A stretch of DNA of 64,000 nt from Arenicola marina (GCA_964019135.1 OZ025252.1:5720823-5784822); one strand, 5' to 3'; numbered from the stretch's first letter, positions 47,265 to 59,024 are shown. Numbers and translations: made by a program. The notes: a model not told the origin generated them from the sequence alone.

Positions 47265-47471
47265 CAGGGGCGGATCTAGGAATTTGTAAAGGCGCCGGGA
47301 GTAAGAATATAGTTTGTAGATTGCAAAAATGCCAATATTTTAAAAATTAGTTGACACATTTAGCGCCGGGAGCTTTCGAAAGAACTCTACACAGAACAGT
47401 GTTGTGCTGTTCAAAACCTTTACCTTGGTGGCGGTTTTGATGTCAGAGCTATCATATACCATGTTAATTAG
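47251..47471. repeat. Partial MITE left end with duplicated flank
   Basis: ACCATGTTAATTAGCAGGGG occurs at 47251 and, with one change (GGGA), at 47458. So about 207 bases, including flank and the left end of a CAGGGGCGGATC element, precede the full copy as a direct repeat. Confidence 0.7.
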
Positions 47472-47746
47472 CAGGGACGGATCTAGGAATTTGCCAAGGG
47501 GGGGGGTTTGCTCTCTGAAACTTCCGACCGAGGAGTGTGCGCTCTGAAAAACTTGCGACCGGAGGGGGGGGGGGGCAGGGCGTGCTCGGAGAAGCCGACT
47601 TTAACAGTGTATGTTCAGGTTCCCAAGGGGGGGGGGTTGCTCTCTAAAGACTTGGAACTTTAACATTTATGTTAACATGTTTGTTGTATGTTCTGGCTCC
47701 CAAGGGGGGGGACCCCCCTACCCCCCCCCCCCTAGATCCGCGACTG
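47472..47746. mobile_element. MITE, CAGGGGCGGATC-end family, with ATTAG target duplication
   Basis: It begins CAGGGACGGATCTAGGAATT and ends CCCTAGATCCGCGACTG, inverted to the start. ATTAG flanks it at 47467-47471 and 47747-47751. The interior has G runs, CTTGCGACCGGAGGG and AACAGTGTATGTTCAGGTTC, shared with the copy at 8575-8735. There is no coding region. The superfamily is not assigned. Confidence 0.75.
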
Positions 47747-48585
47747 ATTAGAGCAATAGATACGGTATATATGTACCATGGTCATGACGCCAGTCTCTTG
47801 GGCCGGTGCCAAACTCGCGGAGGAAGAGAGAATTGGGAGGGCGTGCATATGCTTGATTACAGCATGTGACTCTGGTCTCACGAGTTTTGCTAATTGCATG
47901 CCGGTGAAGTAACAGTTTTGCTAGTGCGGCGAGTAATAAATAATGCAGCAGTCAGCACACCCCCACCCTTCCCTGCCTCTCCCCACCTACACCATCCGGT
48001 TCGAATGTATACCTCAGAGGTCCCAATAGGGGGGAGGGGGAGTGGGGCTGGTGTGCGGGGGGGTTGCTCACAGGGATTGTAAGATATTAGATTACGTGAG
48101 ATTAATTTAAGGGCAGCGTCAAATAAAACTATAATGGCTTTTGTCCCCGAGCTTTCTGATTAGTTTCCAGCTACTTTAGTAGAAGGTTTCGAAGACGAAG
48201 ACGTACAATATCTTTAGTCTAGCATACATAGCTCGTTGAGGCATTCAGACACATTCCTAGGCGAAATGTTGTGCGAGTGTATATATATATATATATGTAT
48301 GTACAGTAGATTAAGATATATAGAATTGAAACCATCTGTCTTAGTCCAATGGCGTCCAAGAACTTCTTTCGCGGGTTGACTGTGGCGAGCGATGATTCAA
48401 AATATGCTTAGGAGGCGCGTACAATGATGGTGACAATTGCACAAACACGTTATATGTACATATGTTAGTGGCTGTGGAGGGTTACATATGGGGGTCACTT
48501 GACACAAATTTCGCGAAGGGTCCGGCATTTTGATAAAGGGCCAAAGCGGGGGGGGGGGGGGGGGTGGTGAACTATAGTTGGCCTG
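47747..48585. other. No gene seen; small (AT)n and G runs
   Basis: An (AT)n tract lies at about 48280-48297 and a G run at 48549-48564. Nothing else is recognised. Confidence 0.4.
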
Positions 48586-49562
48586 TCAATGGACCGGGAA
48601 CCAGCAGTCCCACAGATTGGGGCAGGGACCCAGTCGCTCCACATCTTGGGGCAGGAAACCAGTCGGTCCACCGCATAGGACTGGGAACCAGCAGTCCCAT
48701 AAATTGGGGCAGGGACCCACTCGCTCCACATGTTGGGGCAGGGAACCAATCGGTCCACCGCATAGGACCGGGAACCAGCAGTCCCACAGATTGGGGCAGG
48801 GACCCAGTCGCTCCACATCTTGGGGCAGGAAACCAGTCGGTCCACCGCATAGGACCGGGAACCAGCAGTCCCACAAATTGGGGCAGGGACCCAGTCGCTC
48901 CACATCTTGGGGCAGGAAACCAGTCGGTCAAAAAGCATAGGACTGGGAACCAGCAGTCCCACAAATTGGGGCAGGGACCCACTCGCTCCACATGTTGGGG
49001 CAGGGAACCAATCGGTCCACCGCATAGGACCGGGAACCAGCAGTCCCACAGATTGGGGCAGGGACCCAGTCGCTCCACATCTTGGGGCAGGAAACCAGTC
49101 GGTCCACCGCATAGGACCGGGAACCAGCAGTCCCACAAATTGGGGCAGGGACCCAGTCGCTCCACATCTTGGGGCAGGAAACCAGTCGGTCCACCGCATA
49201 GGACCGGGAACCAGCATTCCCACAGATTGGGGCAGGGACCCACTCGCTCCACATGTTGGGGCAGGGAACCAGTCGGTCCACCGCATAGGACCGGGAACCA
49301 GCATTCCCACAGATTGGGGCAGGGACCCACTCGCTCCACATGTTGGGGCAGGGAACCAATCGGTCCACCGCATAGGATGGGAACCAGCAGTCCCACAGAT
49401 TGGGGCAGGGACCCAGTCGCTCCACATCTTGGGGCAGCGAACCAATCGGTCCACCGCATAGGACTGGGAACCAGCAGTTCCACAGATTGGGGAAGGACCC
49501 AGTCGCTCCACATCTTGGGGCAGGGACCCAGTCGATCCACAGATTGGGGCAGGGACCCAATA
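48586..49562. repeat. 87-bp repeat built from three 29-bp subunits
   Basis: Subunits GATTGGGGCAGGGACCCAGT..., TCTTGGGGCAGGAAACCAGT... and GCATAGGACCGGGAACCAGC... follow each other in fixed order about eleven times. Because 87 is a multiple of three, long frames are open on both strands (433 codons on +, 354 on -), which are artefacts. Confidence 0.93.
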
Positions 49563-51039
49563 CCAAACACTGTTGTGCCATTTGTTGTTCGGGCGACTTT
49601 AATGTCCAATACATCTATTCGTGTAATAAACTGCATGATATCTATAGTAGTTTACTTGTTACGTTTTCATCACCATCCATGTCTATGGATGGTATACAAT
49701 AAAACCGCCCCAAAACGACCGTCGACGGGACTGCCGCTAATCGATCGACGTACGGAGGTGGTCGGGTTACATAATATCAACATATCCTACTCGTGGCCAA
49801 AAAAGCAAACAGAAAAAATAAGTTTTCATAATATTTTTTATTTATTTGGAAAGTCTGATTTTTAAATATACATATACAAATAATCACTTTTGCAGAAATT
49901 ACTTTACCTATCTTTCTTTTTCTGTACTTGCACATTTCATTGTACCAGGTTGGTTGGTTATTCAGGACGCTTTAACCACTTTCATTGTAGTGGGAGGTTC
50001 CTAGGCTCAATTTAGCCTTTATGCCCACAGAGTGACTCACGTAAATAAGTGAAGAAATATCATGCGTTTCAAATTTATTATTAACAATTATGAACTGAGT
50101 ACACCAGCGCATATCATAAATGTGCGTGGATATTCATCAGAGCTTCAAACAGAACCCGTTAATAAACCAGTTTGAGATATATTCTTGAAACTACAAAGCA
50201 AATCCTGTACACAAAATTACATAATTTGAATGATAACTGACGCATCAAGTCATTGCCCCATCTCTCGTAGATCTTCGCTAGTTTTACAAATCATAACGTC
50301 ATGATGTCCATGTATGCGACAGCGGGTCATGTTTTGTATAGCAGTATTTAAATGTGTTACCCTAGAACGTTGAGCCAACAAATGTGTTGGGTTGTAAAAC
50401 TAAAATGACCCATTAACATTTCTACGAATGCTCTGATTCTGAAGATGACAATAGACAGAACGTCGTGTTTACATAATGCTAAAGAACTATAAATGTAATA
50501 GATTAAATTACGTACAGCGAGATATTTTCGCGCTGTTTGAATAGAACATAACTGTAAGATGGCTGGTCATGATAATGCTGTATGTACACAGAAGTACCAG
50601 TTTTTCATAACCCATAATATTTTTTAATCAGCATTACAACCCCTTTTCCCGTTGTTCTGTTCTGGCCACTGTAATTCTGCACATTAATTGAGCAGCACAG
50701 CTAATGGGTCAAGTCTAAATAGATGATAGAATGGCTGCTATATTTTTATTGTCATATGTACATTATCTCATCAGGTAATGTCTTTGAAGCCTTGTCAATC
50801 AAAAGCACTCGTGCTAATGTTTAATGTTAATTTGTATATACCGACGTTAAATAAACTTTATCTAATCTCGTATCAAATGCAGAAATCAACGCGAGTAATT
50901 AAGAGGCTATTATGTATGGAACTAATATTTGTAATACAAAATGACATGGTGACGAGTTCTCTTTCATTGATATAATAAGAATGACATTTGTTAAAAGATA
51001 AACCAACTTACTTATATTGTCACAATCATTCTATAGACG
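49563..51039. other. No gene seen; SINE-tail scrap
   Basis: About 49985-50025 resembles the tail of the SINE at 18845 (GGAGGTTCCTAGGCTCAATT). A poly-A signal AATAAA read on - lies near 50745 and could serve the PAXX-like gene, whose stop is at 51040. Confidence 0.35.
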
Positions 51040-51574
51040 TCACTCATACTTCACACCACGTGCTGCTTTGCGTTTCCGACTTCCCGGATTGACCATGCTC
51101 ATTCCGACCTGTTTGACTGGTGCCTTGGGCTGCCCCTTGCCCCCAACACCATTGCCCGCATCAAACATCCCCGACCCAGAGGCTTTGGCACCAGCCTGCT
51201 GTTGTTGTAACGATGTGATCTTCCCTTTGGCTTGTTCCAGCTCCTTCTCCGTCTCCAGAACTCTGTCTGCGAGACGGAAGAGAACATTCTGCAGCTCTGT
51301 CTTTTTCTCCACCGCCTTGGCCTCATAGAGTTGGAAGTCCTGGGCACTGGCGCCTCGACCCACGCTCAGCCGGCATTGCGTCCCCAACTGCGACACCTGA
51401 ATGTCCCCCGTCCGAAAGGCCTGCCTGCAACAACGTAAAGGCCACCGTGCACGTCTGTTAGAACACAAAACGTCATAGTGACGAAAACGTCCTACCTTGG
51501 TAGAATGAAATATACAGTTTTAAGTTTAACTTCAACCATCCAGGGCATCGCTTGCACAACCCTGCGTGGCGTTT
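51040..51574 (-). CDS. PAXX: PAXX-like non-homologous end-joining factor, last two exons
   Basis: The last exon (51424-51040) follows an acceptor TTACGTTGTTGCAG. It encodes DIQVSQLGTQCRLSV, then FQLYEAKAVEKKTELQNVLF, a heptad-patterned helix through LADRVLETEKELEQAKGK, a Gly/Lys-rich linker, and an end MSMVNPGSRKRKAARGVKYE. PAXX and XLF-type factors share a head domain, a coiled coil and a short C-terminal Ku-binding tail. In PAXX the tail has an N-P-x-basic run and a Gly-Val-x-Phe core; here it is Gly-Val-Lys-Tyr. A penultimate exon at 51574-51496 fits: acceptor CCGTCTCCTTCAG|AAACG, donor CTACCAAG|GTAGGA, phase 2 into the last exon. It encodes TPRRVVQAMPWMVEVKLKTV. Upstream exons were not found and may lie beyond the LTR element. 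The protein bridges DNA ends with Ku in the nucleus (family knowledge). Confidence 0.7.
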
Positions 51575-53190
51575 CTGAAGGAGACGGGGCAGGGCCCCTT
51601 GGGGTTACTGAAGTGATTGATTGACAATGATCGACCTCTTGGAGGTCGAAATTCGCGAATAAGGCGCAGGAAAATAAGGAAATCTAACGTTTCTAGGAGT
51701 AGGTCAACCAGACCACGGTGAACGTCAACCATTGGTACACGCCTCGAAATGATTACACAAAGGATGAGAGAAAATGACTGAAGCGATAGTATTAACATTT
51801 TTTAAGGAACTGATCATCAAGTTTGCCTTGCTTATCAAGGGAGCCCCTCACACTCTAGACACTTCCCTGAGATGTAGCAATAGGGAATTCCAAAATGTTT
51901 TACCATGCTGTACCTTGCTTATTAATTCCTGCTGCATAAAGGGCATATTTCACTTAGAATTTCTACATAACTCAAGTGTTCATATGTAGGGTAGCGCAAA
52001 CACTTGCTTGGCACTTGCCATAGTTGGCTTTTATGTCTTTTCTTTATTGATCTACTTTATCTTTATTTGCCTTTATATCTTTTACTTTGGTCTGATGTCT
52101 AAATTGCTGGTAGAGCACTTGTATTTGCAGTCATGTTTAACATGACTAGCTAAATATCTATCTGACCCCCAGTTCATGACTTCTTAAGTTACTATGCCAT
52201 GCTGCTATTTCCATGAGATCAAAAATAGTTTATTTTTCTTGCAGGGACTTAAGGCATATGTCATAAGTTCCATAACATCATGTCAATTTGTAATCATGAC
52301 TGAAAATAAATGCTCATGTAGCTGTACAATTATAATCTCTATGCAAACTGTCCAAATATGAACATTTTCAAATTATTTCAATACTGTGAAAGGTATCAAT
52401 ATTTATTTCTTACCTACATCATCCTTGAATCAATGTTAATCCAATCTGCACCTTGATTCATATCGATACAATGCATGACCTATCCTACTATTTAATATAG
52501 CAGACAACAAATGTTTTGATGGTTTTTTGTCAGATTTGCAAAAGTGCAAGTGTGGAGCCTATCTTTCTACTAACCATTATGATAACCATTACCATCCAAC
52601 AAGACTTACCACAGAAAAGCAAGACTTACAGCCACTAGCAAGCTATAATTATCACCAACCAGGTAGATTTACCCTTCATAATCATTAGTTTCAGCCAAAA
52701 ATAATTTAAACGTATGTATCACAAGTCTTAAGCCAATTTTATTACTGTGTTGTGTTTCTTCCATATTTTATATAAAGTCTTAGTCCGTAACATCAAATAA
52801 CATCTACTAAATGTTTGTTGATCCGCCAGGCAACATCTATGGCTATGACTATGCCTACAGGCGCAATCAATGAATACAAAAGGGAAGACAGGGGGGAGGT
52901 GGGTCCATGTGCGTTGTGGCCACGCTTTAACCTGGCCGCCGATTAAGTCGGCCACTGGGAAGGCAAACTGGGGCTAAATATCACATTTTTGCATAGATTA
53001 ATCTTTCAGTTATCAAATTCTACCAAACAATCAGAAAGATGTTTTAGTTGTATCTGTGTTTGCAAGACGTTTTACGGAGTATCAAAGTCCGATCCGGGTG
53101 CCATATTTGTCTTGGCGCATGCTGGTGCCTATGAATGCAACCTGGTTCTATGCTCTTGTTAGCATACAACTTTCCTCTAATGGGGCTCTC
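51575..53190. other. Probable PAXX intron or intergenic sequence; no exon supported
   Basis: AT-rich unique sequence. Several GT/AG pairs were tested on - and none gave a phase 1 exit with a PAXX-like frame. The LTR element follows immediately. Confidence 0.35.
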
Positions 53191-53195
53191 AGATG

Positions 53196-53407
53196 TGTTA
53201 CGATATCACGCTGATATCGAGTGCGTTATGACTGTTATGAATACATGTGTGGATGTTTTGTATGCATGACGTTATGAATGATCCGCTACCGGTATAGTCA
53301 CTAGGTGGCGTTTACCATTGGTTCATCGAGCATGACGCAGTCACTTGACAGCCGGCAACCTGAACAGACGTCTCTGGTTATTTGTGGTTATATCGCATAT
53401 TAAAACA
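53196..53407 (+). repeat. 5' LTR of the gypsy element
   Basis: It begins TGTTACGATATCACGCTGAT and ends TATTAAAACA, directly before the primer-binding TGG. Confidence 0.92.
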
Positions 53408-53464
53408 TGGTGACAGCGGTGGTAATAGTTTGAGTAACAAAGAAGAAAGAAGATAGAAGAGACA

Positions 53465-54284
53465 ATGGCTCAAGCTATAGTACCACCTTTAAGAATGAAC
53501 CTTACAGGAACTGGAGACAGTGAACAAGCATGGAAACTGTTCAAACAGAAGTTCAAGCTGTATCTGTTGGCGTCAGGAAAGAAAGACAAGACCGAAGAAG
53601 AAAAGGTAGCCGTCCTATTAACATATGGCGGAGACGACCTACTTGAAGTGTATAACTCTTTTGAGTTCCCTCCAGCAAAAGATGGTCAAGACCCCTCTAA
53701 TGTTGTCGATGTAGTGCTAAACAAATTTGATGAATACTTTGCACCAAGAAAAACTGAAATAGCTGCTCGTTATAAATTCCACGAGAGTAAGCAGAGGCAA
53801 AGTGAGATGTTGGACTCCTACATAACCAGGCTAAAGATTCTTGTAAAAGACTAACTTCGAAGGACAAAAGGAGAAAATGGTACGTGACCAAATTGTCTTC
53901 GGGTGTGCAGAAGATAACTTAAGGGAAAAGTTACTAAAAGAAGAAGACCTTACCCTAGAAAAGACGATACAATTATGTATTGCGCACCAAATGTCCATAA
54001 GACAAATGAATATCTTTCACGAAGACTCAGAAAACAAGATTCATAAGCTACATGATAAAGAAGTAAGGACCAAGAGCGAGCCCAAAAGACAATTGAGAGA
54101 ATGTCGTTATTGTGGTAGGAAACACATTTGGCAGAAAGATGAATGTCCAGCGTATGGCAAGAATTGCACCAAATGTGGTCAGAAAAATCATTTTGCTGTA
54201 ATATGTACAGCGAAAGGCGAACAAGTTCATCGTGTAGAAGAATATTCATCCGAATCAGAAAAAGGGAACTCCATCCATTACTGA
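53465..54284 (+). pseudogene. Gag of the gypsy element, one frame break
   Basis: The first part (53465-53854) has a gag-like helical core (AWKLFKQKFKLYLLASGKK, YFAPRKTEIAARYKFHESK, DSYITRLKILVKD). It stops at 53852-53854 and the frame resumes at about 53877. The second part ends in two zinc knuckles: CRYCGRKHIWQKDECPAYG and CTKCGQKNHFAVIC. The knuckles bind nucleic acid in the particle. Shortly after 54270 the sequence jumps to reverse transcriptase. Confidence 0.8.
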
Positions 54285-55733
54285 TACTTGATGATATCTT
54301 ACCTGAGCTTAGCAAAGCCAAGGTTTTCTCTCGCTTTGATCTTCGCAGTTTTTATTGGCATTGTGTGTTGGATGACGAATCAAGTTATCTTACCACTTTC
54401 CAGACACCTTTTGACAGATATCATTAGCGTAGAATACCTTTCGGATTAGCTGTCAGCAGCGAAATCTTCCAGGAGAGATTGCAGTCTACATTGGACAACT
54501 TACCAGGAGTTTTCTGCATCGCAGATGATATATTGCTATTTGGTTGTGGTGACACTATGCAGGAAGCAAACGATGATCATGATAAGAATCTGGCCAAACT
54601 GCTAGATAGTTGCGAGAAGATGGGAATACGGTAAAATGAGAGTAAGACAGAATTGAAGAAGACTGAAATCGCTTTCCATGGTCATGTAATCACAAAAGAT
54701 GGATTGAAGCCAGATCCAAAGAAGGTGGGGGCTATTGTGAATATGGATCCTCCAAAGAATGTGAACGAAATACAAACTCTGGCTGGTATGATAAACTACT
54801 TGTCAAAATTCCTAACCAGACTATCAGATGCCATGGAACCTATCCGTAGATTGACTATAAAGGATACTATATGGGAGTGGAACAAGGAACGAGAAGATGC
54901 TTTCAGCGAAATCAAGAAATTGATGATTAATGTACCTGTACTTGCTTTCTACGACTCTAGCAAACCTTTATATATACAATGCGACGCAAGCCAGAAAGGA
55001 CTTGGATCATGTCTGATGCAGGAAGGAAAGCCGCTGTGCTACTCAAGTCGAGCACTCACTCCAACGGAACAATTAAAGGTATGCTCAAATCGAAAAGGAG
55101 ATGCTTGCTGTACTATTTGCACTAAAGAAATACCATCAGTATACTTTTGGAAGACAAACGATCGTGCTATCTGATCACAAGCCCTTACAATCAATTGTAA
55201 AGAAGTCTATCAATCAAGCACCTCGCCGACTCCAAGGAATGTTGTTGAAGGCTCAACAATATGACTTCGACTTGAAGTACTGTCCAGGAAAGAAAATGTA
55301 CATTGCTGATGCTTTGTCAAGGGCCTACTTGCTAAACACTGAAGGAGGTGAAAACTTTGAATCAGTCAATATGGTGAAATTCTTACCTATCCGACAGGAA
55401 AGAATTGATGAGATTCGCCATGCAACTTGTGATGATGACATACTATGCTCTCTCAGGCAGACAATCTTGCAGGGATGGCCTGACACTAAAGCTGAAGTGT
55501 CCCACCTGATTTCTGCTTACTACCACATCAGGGGTGAATTGACAGCACATGATGGACTCATCTTCAAGGGTGACAGAGTTGTAATCCCTAATAGTCTCAC
55601 AGGTGAGATCAAAGCTGCGTTACATTCATCCCACATTGGTGTAGAGGGATGTCTAAGAAGGGCAAGAGAGTGTGTTTATTGGCCAGGAATGAACGCGGAA
55701 GTTAAATCATTCATCAGCACTTGTGAACTGTGA
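54275..55733 (+). pseudogene. Pol remnant: reverse transcriptase, RNase H and H2C2 zinc finger
   Basis: Reverse transcriptase begins in mid-domain (VFSRFDLRSFYWHCVLDDES), then RIPFGLAVSSEIFQERL and the catalytic block CIADDILLFG, where Ala-Asp-Asp replaces the usual Tyr/Val-Asp-Asp. Stops occur at about 54425 and 54633. RNase H follows (IQCDASQKGLG, a frame slip near 55080, EKEMLAVLFALKK, VLSDHKPLQS, DALSR). The H2C2 finger (HIGVEGCLRRAR, YWPGMNAEVK) is cut after its first Cys. Protease and the integrase core are missing. Confidence 0.85.
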
Positions 55734-55921
55734 ATTGTTAGCAATATATGCAATATTGGAATTGTTAATAATTAATGTCATATCTGAAACATGTAATATA
55801 CACTCTTCGTTTGCTGTTATCCAGTGATAGCTACAAGTATATATACTGGATAGATATTCATAACTGTTATGTAAAGTTTCACGGGATTAATATTGAAGAG
55901 AAGTTCTTAAAAGGGAAGGGA

Positions 55922-56063
55922 TGTTACGATATCACGCTGATATCGAGTGCGTTATGACTGTTATGAATACATGTGTGGATGTTTTGTATGCATGACGTTA
56001 TGAATGATCCGCTACCGGTATAGTCACTAGGTGGCGTTTACCATTGGTTCATCGAGCATGACG
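55922..56063 (+). repeat. 3' LTR of the gypsy element, left part
   Basis: It is essentially identical to 53196-53337 and stops matching after GCATGACG. Confidence 0.9.
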
Positions 56064-56109
56064 TGGAATAGGGCTGAACAGTCACTTCGGGATCTTATCG
56101 AGACCCCAC

Positions 56110-57190
56110 GAGACATGGATTTTTTTTTTTTTTTGGGGTATTATATAATTTTATTATTTCAAAATAAAAGTGCGGTACATAGGTACATCAAGTCCAATTG
56201 ACTTATTCACAACAACAATAAAACATAATGAAGAAAGAAAAGACATTGTTTACGTCAATGCAATATTTAGTTTCTCAAGCCAGTTACATATATTTTTAAT
56301 TTTTGTTACCCTGGTTACCCTGTATATGTTAATTTTTTGTTTTAATTCAGCCAGAAATAATTTATTGATATCGGAGTGAACACATCTAGTTTCTCTTTGG
56401 TTAAGTATCAGGTAGATTTTGTATATTATATAGCTGCATAGTTATTCCAAAGTTATCTATATAGCTGTTGCAACCAGTTACGATGCCGGCTGGTGTAACA
56501 GTTCTACACATTACGAATGAAACAGCTTTCCAAATGTTATTGATATAATCACACCAGAATAACATGTGAGGTCTGGTATGAGAATCGCGACAGTAAGGAC
56601 AATAGTCATTTTCTCTTAGTTTCATTTTCTTCAGATTGTAGTTACAAGTTAAAATATTGTGCAAAATCTTATAGTTAAATTCTGACAATTTAGAGTCTGT
56701 GATGTCAATCACTTTTCGACTAAAAGCTGCCAATGTATCTTCCTCAGCAGGTAGCAGACACCAATTGCCTAACGCCTTCAGAGGTTTTTTTTAACCTCGT
56801 TCTTACAGCTTACTAACGCTTTATATATGTCTTTAGATTTGATATTATTGTTTAAACATGTAATAGAGCCTGTAGTTACACAAGGTAAAATAGTCATGAC
56901 ATCGCGTAGCTTTAACATTATATCTCTATATGGATATAGAGCTTTCTTTAGTAACTTGATTTGACGCAGTACATCTCTCTGGTCATTTATCATATGGTAC
57001 AGGTAGGTTTCATCGACACTTCCATTTGTGAATTTCAAATGGTGTACTTTAGTGATACCAACCTTAATAAACGAATTAAAGAGTAGGCATGTTTTTACAT
57101 TCCTGTTACCTAACATTACGCTTACGTTTTGGTTTCCCCATAAAGACTCAGTAAGTAAACTCGCTTTTTTGTGACTGCACTTTTTTCACT
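56110..57190 (-). pseudogene. LINE 3' fragment (end of reverse transcriptase ORF)
   Basis: On - the frames at 57180-56778 (LWGNQNVSVMLGNRNVK, LFNSFIKVGITKVHHLKF) and 56733-56401 (FNYKILHNILTCNYNLKK, then CPYCRDSHTRPHMLFWCDYI) match the C-terminal region of LINE ORF2 proteins, with the Cys-rich zf-RVT-like module. A T run at 56121-56136 on + is the remnant of its poly-A tail. It is 5' truncated and frameshifted. Confidence 0.7.
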
Positions 57191-57578
57191 GAAGCACATG
57201 TCAACGATTGGTGTTTGAAACGAGAGACATGGATACCTATGCTCTACGTCAATGCCTAGCATCAACGGCCTGTACGTGCTGCCTACCTTCCGGTTGTTCG
57301 CCTTCACTGGCCTCACACCCAAGATTGGCTAAGCTGTCCTTGGAAGCACAAATAACCACTGAAGTTATGTGCATATCCGAATTATAACCATCCGAGTAGA
57401 TTTATGTAATGTATGAGCGGTTAGACAGTTGATGAACCAGAATGCGGTTGTCTCATGAGTGACTGTCAGTGTCAGGCGATCTAACGAGCTGCGCGGGGTG
57501 TTCCATATCGCATGACGTAATAATCATCATGACGCGCGTGTCTGCGCGCGGTATCTATGGTTACGTAACAACGCTCTT

Positions 57579-58543
57579 TATAGGGCTATACCGTTCTCGC
57601 GATCGGGCCGCGAGACTTCAGTTTTGGGGACAAACAAACACACGTGCTCCATGTTGAAGTATAGACAGCTATAAGTCAATTTCTTTCCAGGTTTATTCTA
57701 AAGACTATGAGTACCATTTCACTAAACATGGCTATGGGAGATATACGTTAAAATATTTGGAGGCGATGAAGCGCAGAACTTTGGGAATATACAAGGAAAA
57801 ATCCGTCTTCAAAACACTCGAAAGCTAAAAATAACGTTCTAAATTTAGCCCTGCACCCGGGCTTTCGCAAGTTCACCAAACAGCGAGTGACGTCACAGGG
57901 TTTCGCGTGCCACCGCGGTAACAAAAATGGCGAGAGCAAGTGATCGACTTAACCATTCCGCTGTCAAAATGTGCAGTGCATGGAGTAACAACACACGGGT
58001 GCGTCATTAAACCACATGGTAAAGATAAAATAAGACCAGTTGGATGTTTTCGTATCACTTTTGGATCACGAAAAGACCAAGTTTCTTCATTTTTGTAAGT
58101 TTTCTGTTTGAAGCGTTGCGCCAACGTTGTCACCGGGGAGAATCCGTGTGACGTCATAATGCCTCGTTTTCGTAGGAAATGCAAAAAAACGTTAGTTTCT
58201 CAGTCGTATTGTTCCGTCGTAACAAATATTCGTCACTGTGATGGCGCAAACGAATACAAAATATGTCATCTATCCGTTTTGTGAAGCTATATTTCTTAAA
58301 TATTTTTAATCATAGCGCTAGGTCTTCCGCAATATACCCACCCTTCGGCGCCTGGCTTTTGCGCAGGTAGTCTGGCTCCCAGTCTCTCTCTTTGCGTAAC
58401 ATACACGTCACGCCTACGTCACAGATAGTCAGGATACCAGTGTGCGCAGGGATTCTAAACTCGTTCCGAACACGTGCTTCGTTTGTTTGTCCCCAAAATG
58501 AGTAAACCGGAAGTTTAAGCGAACGAGACTTTATAGCCCTATA
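57579..58543. mobile_element. MITE copy 1, TATAGGGCTATA ends (965 bp)
   Basis: The left end is TATAGGGCTATACCGTTCTC and the right end is inverted (CGAGACTTTATAGCCCTATA). Inside each end lies the inverted word TTTTGGGGACAAACAAA. It is close to copy 2 at 60248-61180 along its length, apart from a small indel near 57875. There is no transposase, so it is non-autonomous. Confidence 0.8.
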
Positions 58544-58954
58544 TGGACTGAGCGGGTGAGGATAATGGTGCTCCATTTGTCGTAGAACTGTAAACATCGA
58601 TGATTTGGCTCCAAATACAACGCTTCAAACAGTCTCATCGAACGGACCACATGCATTATGGAGAGATAAATGTCTTATCTTTAATTATATTATGATTTTA
58701 TAGTTAGCCATGCCTGGACCAAAGCAAACGAAAAATAGTTTCACACGCACTCGATTCTTCACGCACAAACCGCGCAGCCGGCCAGTTCTCAACACTAAAA
58801 CGTTGACTACAATGAGTGCGAGTCACGCAGTTGTAGCAAGGCACCAGCGTGATGCGCACTCGTTCTAAGAGCACGTGTTTTTTTGTTGGTCCCCAAAAGA
58901 CATAAACCGGAAATAGAACCCGCGAGAACTGTACAACCCTATAAACCCCGGCCT

Positions 58955-59024
58955 CAGTCACTTGACAGCCGGCAACCTGAACAGACGTCTCTTGTTATTT
59001 GTGGTTATATCGCATATTGAAACA
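58955..59024 (+). repeat. 3' LTR of the gypsy element, right part
   Basis: CAGTCACTTGACAGCCGGCA through GCATATTGAAACA matches 53338-53407 of the 5' LTR and is followed by AGATG. Confidence 0.9.

Larger units (their letters stand above)
56088..58954. mobile_element. Composite insertion inside the 3' LTR, flanked by CAGTCACTT
   Basis: CAGTCACTT occurs at 56079-56087 and 58955-58963 and looks like a 9-bp target duplication. The LTR itself has CAGTCACTT once at this point. Fifteen extra bases (56064-56078) separate the LTR match from the left copy. The right end resembles the ends of the TATAGGGCTATA MITE family (CCCTATA, GAGAACTGTAC, GGTCCCCAAAAGAC). Inside are a LINE fragment and a complete MITE copy. 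Confidence 0.6.
53196..59024 (+). mobile_element. Ty3/gypsy LTR retrotransposon, internally deleted, 3' LTR split by insertion
   Basis: The 5' LTR is 53196-53407 (212 bp, TG...CA). A primer-binding-type TGGTGACAGCGGTGG follows at once, and a polypurine tract AAAAGGGAAGGGA (55909-55921) precedes the 3' LTR. The 3' LTR matches in two parts, 55922-56063 and 58955-59024, together 212 bases. The target duplication AGATG lies at 53191-53195 and 59025-59029. The internal part is about 2.5 kb and lacks protease, the start of reverse transcriptase and most of integrase, so it is a defective copy. Confidence 0.9.

Noticed and set aside
48495..49865. Frames of 433 codons on + and 354 on -
   Set aside because: They follow from the 87-bp period being a multiple of three; both strands are open and no family is matched.
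51532..51798. An 88-codon - frame as a PAXX upstream exon
   Set aside because: Its frame differs from the one that joins the last exon in phase; the 79-bp exon at 51574-51496 fits instead.
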